Part shown: positions 59,920 to 64,000 of the stretch, one piece after another
Layout of the letters: each line of letters opens with the position of its first letter
How positions within the stretch are numbered: position 1 is the stretch's first letter
Assembly: GCA_027625915.1 (NCBI GenBank)
Contig: JANTQA010000012.1
Span: 3,379,001-3,443,000, forward strand
Source of the DNA: Anaeramoeba flamelloides
Taxonomy: Eukaryota; Metamonada; Anaeramoebidae
Length of the DNA stretch: 64,000 nt
Direction of reading: 5' to 3'
Translations under genes and position numbers: made by a program
The notes under the pieces: generated by a model
What the model was told of the DNA's origin: nothing
The model's input: only the letters and a program-made list of their open reading frames with translations
Databases searched by the model: none

Positions 59920-60505
59920 GGCGTTTGAATTATTTCCGAAAATACCCGAAAATCGAAAATACCCGAAAATTTTATAAACATTTAAAAACACATTTTGAAC
60001 AACTTCTAAGAAACCCTAGTATTCAGAGTCAATTTTTAAAGTTAAAATAACAATTTTATAAAATATTATTTTTTTTTGAAAATTATTTTTTTTTATTTAT
60101 TCCTTAAAATGAATTTTTTGTTTGAAAATTGCTTGAAAACTATTGAAGAATTAACTAAAAAGATTGCAAGTTTGGAAAATGAAAAATTGCAACAAAAACC
60201 AATCATGGATGATTCAAAGACAGAAAATACTAATTTAGAAATTTTAACTAATAAAATTTCAAATTTATCAGTTCAAAAGAAAAAATATGAAAATTCAGAG
60301 AATCTTTATATAAATTCAGAGAATAGTCAATTTGATAAAGAGAATATATTTTTTTTCAAAAAAATTTTTTTTTAACATTTTTACTTTAATTTTTCCAATA
60401 TTTAAATCAAATACTTTTCAATAGGATAAGTCTAAAAAATAATAAAGAACATTTGATTTTTGAAAATAACTTTTTACAAATTGAAAAGTTGAAAAGAGTA
60501 TTTTA

Positions 60506-60710
60506 TACAGTCAGTTTCACTTTTAAGGCACAAACTTTCAACGAAATTTAAGGCACAAAAAAAATATCAAATTAAGGCACAAAATTTGGAATTTTTTTTT
60601 TTTTACAATTTATTTTTACTAGAATTTGAATTTTGTGCTTTAATTTGAGATTTTTTTTTGTGCTTTAAATTTCGTTGAAAGTTTGTGCCTTAAAAGTGAA
60701 ACTGACTGTA
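60506..60710. mobile_element. Tc1/mariner-like MITE, copy 7
   Basis: 205-bp palindrome from TACAGTCAGTTTCACTTTTA to GTGAAACTGACTGTA, nested in the MULE upstream of its zinc-binding region. The arms are nearly identical to copy 2. Confidence 0.85.
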
Positions 60711-60856
60711 AAGAAAAAAATATAATACTTTGTTTTGCAAAGCAAAAATTAGTAGAGAACAAAGAAGGTTATTTAGTGATGCATTTGGGGTGCCCCGAAA
60801 ACAAATGTTTATCAAAAGGTGTTCTAAGATGTGTTAATAAAAATGGGAAATTAATA

Positions 60857-61060
60857 TACAGTGAGTTTCACTTTTAAGGCACAAACTTTCAACGAAATTT
60901 AAAGCACAAAAAAAATCTCAAATTAAAGCACAAAATTCAAATTCTAGTAAAAATAAATTGTAAAAAAAAAAAAAATTCCAAATTTTGTGCCTTAATTTGA
61001 GATTTTTTTGTGCCTTAAATTTCGTTGAAAGTTTGTACCTTAAAAGTGAAACTGACTGTA
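60857..61060. mobile_element. Tc1/mariner-like MITE, copy 8
   Basis: 204-bp palindrome with left end TACAGTGAGTTTCACTTTTA and right end GTGAAACTGACTGTA and an inverted centre like copy 6. It splits the zinc-binding region of the MULE transposase between NKNGKLIY and the KGPHSHM segment. Confidence 0.85.
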
Positions 61061-63019
61061 TGTGTTGTCGATTAAAGGGGCCCATAGTCATATGAATTCA
61101 AAAACAAACTTTGAATTATCGGTACTTGATGAAATAAAAATAATTGAAGATTTGTCAAAAACTTCTCTGTCTCCAGAACAAATTGTTCTTCAGATTAAAA
61201 AAAAATAGATCCGAAGGATTGATCAAAAACGATGGGATCTTATGTGAATCGTCAGAAGATATTAAAAAGAGGGTATACAAATTTAGAAAAAAAAGAAAAA
61301 TTTATTGACTCAAATTTAATATTAAATGAGGAATTATCAAAAACAGAAAAAAATACACCATTTATACGGTTAGATATTAAAGGGGATTTCCCTTTAATTC
61401 TTATGGCAACCAATCAACAATTGTCTTTATTGACAAATAATAATCAAATATTTGTAGATGGAACATATTTGGTTTGTCCTCGGGAATATACGTCACTTTA
61501 CACAATTATGACATTTGATAATGAGACTCAGATGTATATTCCCTGTATTTGGGGATTGGTTACTGATGAAACCACACCAACTGTTCTCACTTTTTTAAAT
61601 TATGCAAAAAGATTGGTGGAAAGAATTCTCAAAAATTTTAAATGGAACCCATCTGTTATAAATTTAGATTTTGCAAAATATAATATTAATGCTAGTAAAA
61701 TTACTTTCCCCTTTAGTAAAGTACATGGTTGTGGGTTCCATTTTCTCCAAGCAATTAAAAGGAAGTTAATGAAATCAAAAATCGAAAACCAAGAAAAAGT
61801 TTTGAAAAAAATTAAGTCTTTTATGACTCTTTCAACAGAGGAAATTAAAAAACGTCTTGAAGAATGGATCAATAAATTGAATTTAAAAACTAATGAAATA
61901 GAGAATTTGAATATGGAAATTGAAAATTTAGAAAAAAAAAATGAAAAAAATAGTTTCGAAAATTATGAAAATTTGTCAAATATTGAAACGGGTGGTCCTA
62001 GAAACGTTTTAGTTTTAGATGAAAAATATTCCAAAAATAAATTTTTTTCAATCAAAAGTAGAACAAAAAGAAATAGAAAAATCAACACTAAAAGATTTTT
62101 TGCAAAATTACTTCTATAATACATGGATCAAACGATTTAATCCCGAACTGTGGTCAATTTACTACAAAAAACAAGAGATTTTTTTTTCAAAAATGATTGA
62201 TGCAACAAACAACCCATAAGAATCCTGGCACAATGTTTTAGGTGGTTCTTTAAATAGATTAAAGCCTTCTTTAATCAATTTAATTCGAACTTTAAAATAT
62301 ATTGAATTTAAAAAAAGAACAGACAGGAGTGCTAAAATTGGAAATGACCAAAAACTTCAAACCAGAACACTTAGATTGTCAAACAGAATAAAAAATGATA
62401 ATTCAATTAAATTGACCAAAGGTATTAATAAATTACCAAATGAAAAAATCGAATTTTATGGTAAAAGTGCCTACATCTGTAGTGTATGTAAACGAAAGGG
62501 GCATACAAAAGCATCAAAATTATGCCCATTAAACTTCCAAAATTAAAAAAAAAATAATTTTCATTTCTATATATTTTTTACACTTTTTAGTTACTTTACT
62601 TTTATTTAAAACAAATACATCAAAATAATTCATAGAGGAAATCTTATTAATCTATCTTAAAATCGCTAATAAAAGACTTTTACTACAATTTTTTATTTTT
62701 TTTTTTGAGTCATCCATTATTTTCTATTTACTCCCAGATATTATTTCAAAAATTTTGTTCATCTTTATTAAATAAAAAAAATATCATGTTTTTTCATTTA
62801 AAATCGTTTTAAATATATTAATTAATTTTGGGTCATTTAAAAAAAAATTCAAGTAAAAATTAATTTTCAAAAAAAAATTGTATTTGATAAATGTGTAATT
62901 TTAACTTTAAAAATTGACTCTGAATACTAGGGTTTCTTAGAAGTTGTTCAAAATGTGTTTTTACATGTTTTTAAAATTTTCGGGTATTTTCGGGAATATT
63001 TGATAGATTCCTTTCATTG

Positions 63020-64000
63020 ATCAAACCCAAAATTTTTTTAACACTATTGATTGTGTCTCAATAGTTTTTCAATTTAAAAACTTTATTTGAACTTAATTTT
63101 TTTTTTTTTTTTTTATTTAACAAAAGTAATAAACATTAACTTAAATTTAATCCAATATTTTTTTGATTTTAATTTTTTTTTTTTTTTTAGTTTTTTCAAT
63201 TTTCTTATTTTAAAAGTGACTCAACTAGGAGTCTATTCTATAAATAAAGAATCAATCCCAAACCAAACTTTTTAAATTTTTTTTTTGTTTAAGAGTTTAC
63301 TTGGATTTAATCCAATTTTGTATTTTTTTTCCGAGTTTTTAAAAAAAAAAAAAAAAAAAAAAAGTAAAGTTGATCACTTCCTTATGAAAGTTTGAGTAGA
63401 TGATTAGAGTTGTTCATTTTGATAGTTGAAATGAGTTTTTTTAATTTTAATTTTTTTAAAGTAAGTGAGTTTTTTTTTGAGGTAACTTTTTATTTACCAA
63501 AACATTAGAGATTTTGTCAATTTTTTTTTTTTTTTTAGTATTTGAATTTGAATTGCAAATATGGGGTCACACTAATGTTACTCTATCAGTTTTTCAAATT
63601 CAATTGAATTTTAAAATTTTAAATTTTTTTTTTGAAAGTTTAAAGGCTTTCTGAAATTTTAACTGTTTGGGTGAAAATTCGAATTAGAAAATTTTCAACG
63701 TTCGAGTTAAAGAGATTCCAAAAAACACCGGAATGTGTTGCTGGTAACTTAAAACTCAGTAACTAGGAGTTGGAAACTTTTCAAAAAAATTCACTGATCT
63801 TGTAGTATCGAATCTACTAGTATTTGTCTACTACAAAGACTAGTGAATTTAATAGGAAAATTTTTTCAATGTTGCCACCTCCTAGTGACAACATATTTCA
63901 ACACCGGAGAACACATTTTTCAAGTTCAATTGCATATTGAAAAATTAGTCTTGCGTATAATGATACCCTATTTTTACCGTTTTTTAAGTTTTTTTATAAT
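63020..64000. other. AT-rich end of window with one palindrome
   Basis: No gene is supported. A 62-codon Phe/Asn-rich frame at 63087-63275 is a homopolymer artefact. A palindrome at 63748-63893 is listed separately. The last 100 bases show nothing. Confidence 0.55.
63748..63893. repeat. Palindromic element, about 146 bp
   Basis: AACTAGGAGTTGGAAACTTT and AATTCACTGATCTTGTAGTA on the left pair with TACTACAAAGACTAGTGAAT and TTGCCACCTCCTAGTGAC on the right, with some mismatches. The centre is TCGAATCTACTAGTATTTGT. It resembles a worn MITE hairpin. No other copy was noticed. Confidence 0.5.

Larger units (their letters stand above)
60109..62545 (+). pseudogene. MULE transposase gene, broken
   Basis: The N-terminal part from ATG 60109 is a coiled-coil-like region (CLKTIEELTKKIASLENEKL). 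A zinc-binding region follows (LVMHLGCPENKCLSKGVLRC, then KGPHSHM after a MITE), as in FLYWCH/WRKY-type MULE heads. The catalytic domain is read from about 61232: FVDGTYLVCPREYTSLYTIM supplies the first Asp and LDFAKYNINASKITFPF the second, followed by the diagnostic C-x-x-H in GCGFHFLQAIKRKL. The DDE Glu region is TNNP, stop, ESWHNVLGGSLN at about 62207-62255. A CCHC knuckle (CSVCKRKGHTKASKLCP) ends the protein near 62545. The gene is dead: two MITE insertions, a TAA at 62217-62219, a frame change between 62020 and 62119, and stops around 61206-61250. Confidence 0.85.
59920..63010 (+). mobile_element. MULE (Mutator-like) DNA transposon, decayed
   Basis: The ends are long inverted repeats: 59935-60045 (CCGAAAATACCCGAAAAT, AAAAACACATTTTGAACAAC, TTCTAAGAAACCCTAGTATT, CAGAGTCAATTTTTAAAGTT) is complementary to about 62907-62995. 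The element is flanked by the 9-bp duplication CTTTCATTG at 59911-59919 and 63011-63019, the size typical of MULEs. It encodes a transposase (next entry) and carries two nested MITEs. The left arm has an extra copy of the GAAAATACCC unit. Length is 3,091 bp, or about 2.7 kb without the MITEs. Confidence 0.88.

Overview
The window reads as a stretch of nuclear genome from an AT-rich, gene-sparse unicellular eukaryote. The reasons are a background dominated by A/T homopolymers, spliceosomal GT-AG introns (about 100 to 220 nt, one of about 3.9 kb), coding sequence that stands out by higher GC and C/G-ended codons, proteins with poly-Asn, poly-Thr and acidic tracts, and a eukaryotic gene repertoire. 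Every recognised gene ends in TAA and none needs a recoded stop. The glutamate dehydrogenase looks like the small NADP-type enzyme I recall from Giardia and other anaerobic protists. That makes an anaerobic amoeboflagellate such as an anaeramoebid a reasonable guess, but only a guess.

Layout: 1-710 is a nest of inverted repeats, followed by a decayed LINE tail (about 770-1000). A three-exon NADP-glutamate dehydrogenase with an unusual membrane-anchor exon lies at 4234-6065 (+). An Rxt3-like chromatin protein is at 12274-13998 (+) and a small orphan ORF at 16923-17282 (+). A doubtful spliced gene (22337-23186) precedes a four-exon Rheb-like GTPase (23412-28129, +). At 32182-38253 (+) is a very large protein with a calponin-homology domain and an array of PH-like domains, carrying one apparent frame change, and next to it a tRNA-Glu (38681-38751, -). 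An ASCC1-like KH/2H-phosphoesterase gene is at 41218-42138 (+), a possible perilipin-like protein at 48506-50977 (+) and ribosomal protein eS25 at 55680-56174 (-). The remaining sequence is mostly very AT-rich DNA with no gene that I can see.

The right part is rich in mobile DNA. A MULE (59920-63010) has about 100-bp terminal inverted repeats and a 9-bp target duplication and is interrupted by two MITEs. There is a hAT-like remnant (about 57585-58190) and a MITE-interrupted unknown ORF (58235-59600). Eight copies of a roughly 200-bp Tc1/mariner-like palindromic MITE lie between 38.9 and 61.1 kb. Other short inverted-repeat families are present: ends ACTGGTATTTGAA, a 784-bp element at 42.4-43.2 kb, a 273-bp element in the long Rheb intron, and a dispersed repeat of about 700 bp in three copies, one of which appears to preserve the empty site of a MITE.

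The genes do not form one pathway. Rheb (TOR signalling), glutamate dehydrogenase (nitrogen/carbon metabolism) and eS25 (ribosome) are all growth-linked, but nothing in the sequence shows co-regulation. All assignments come from reading motifs by eye; no search was run.
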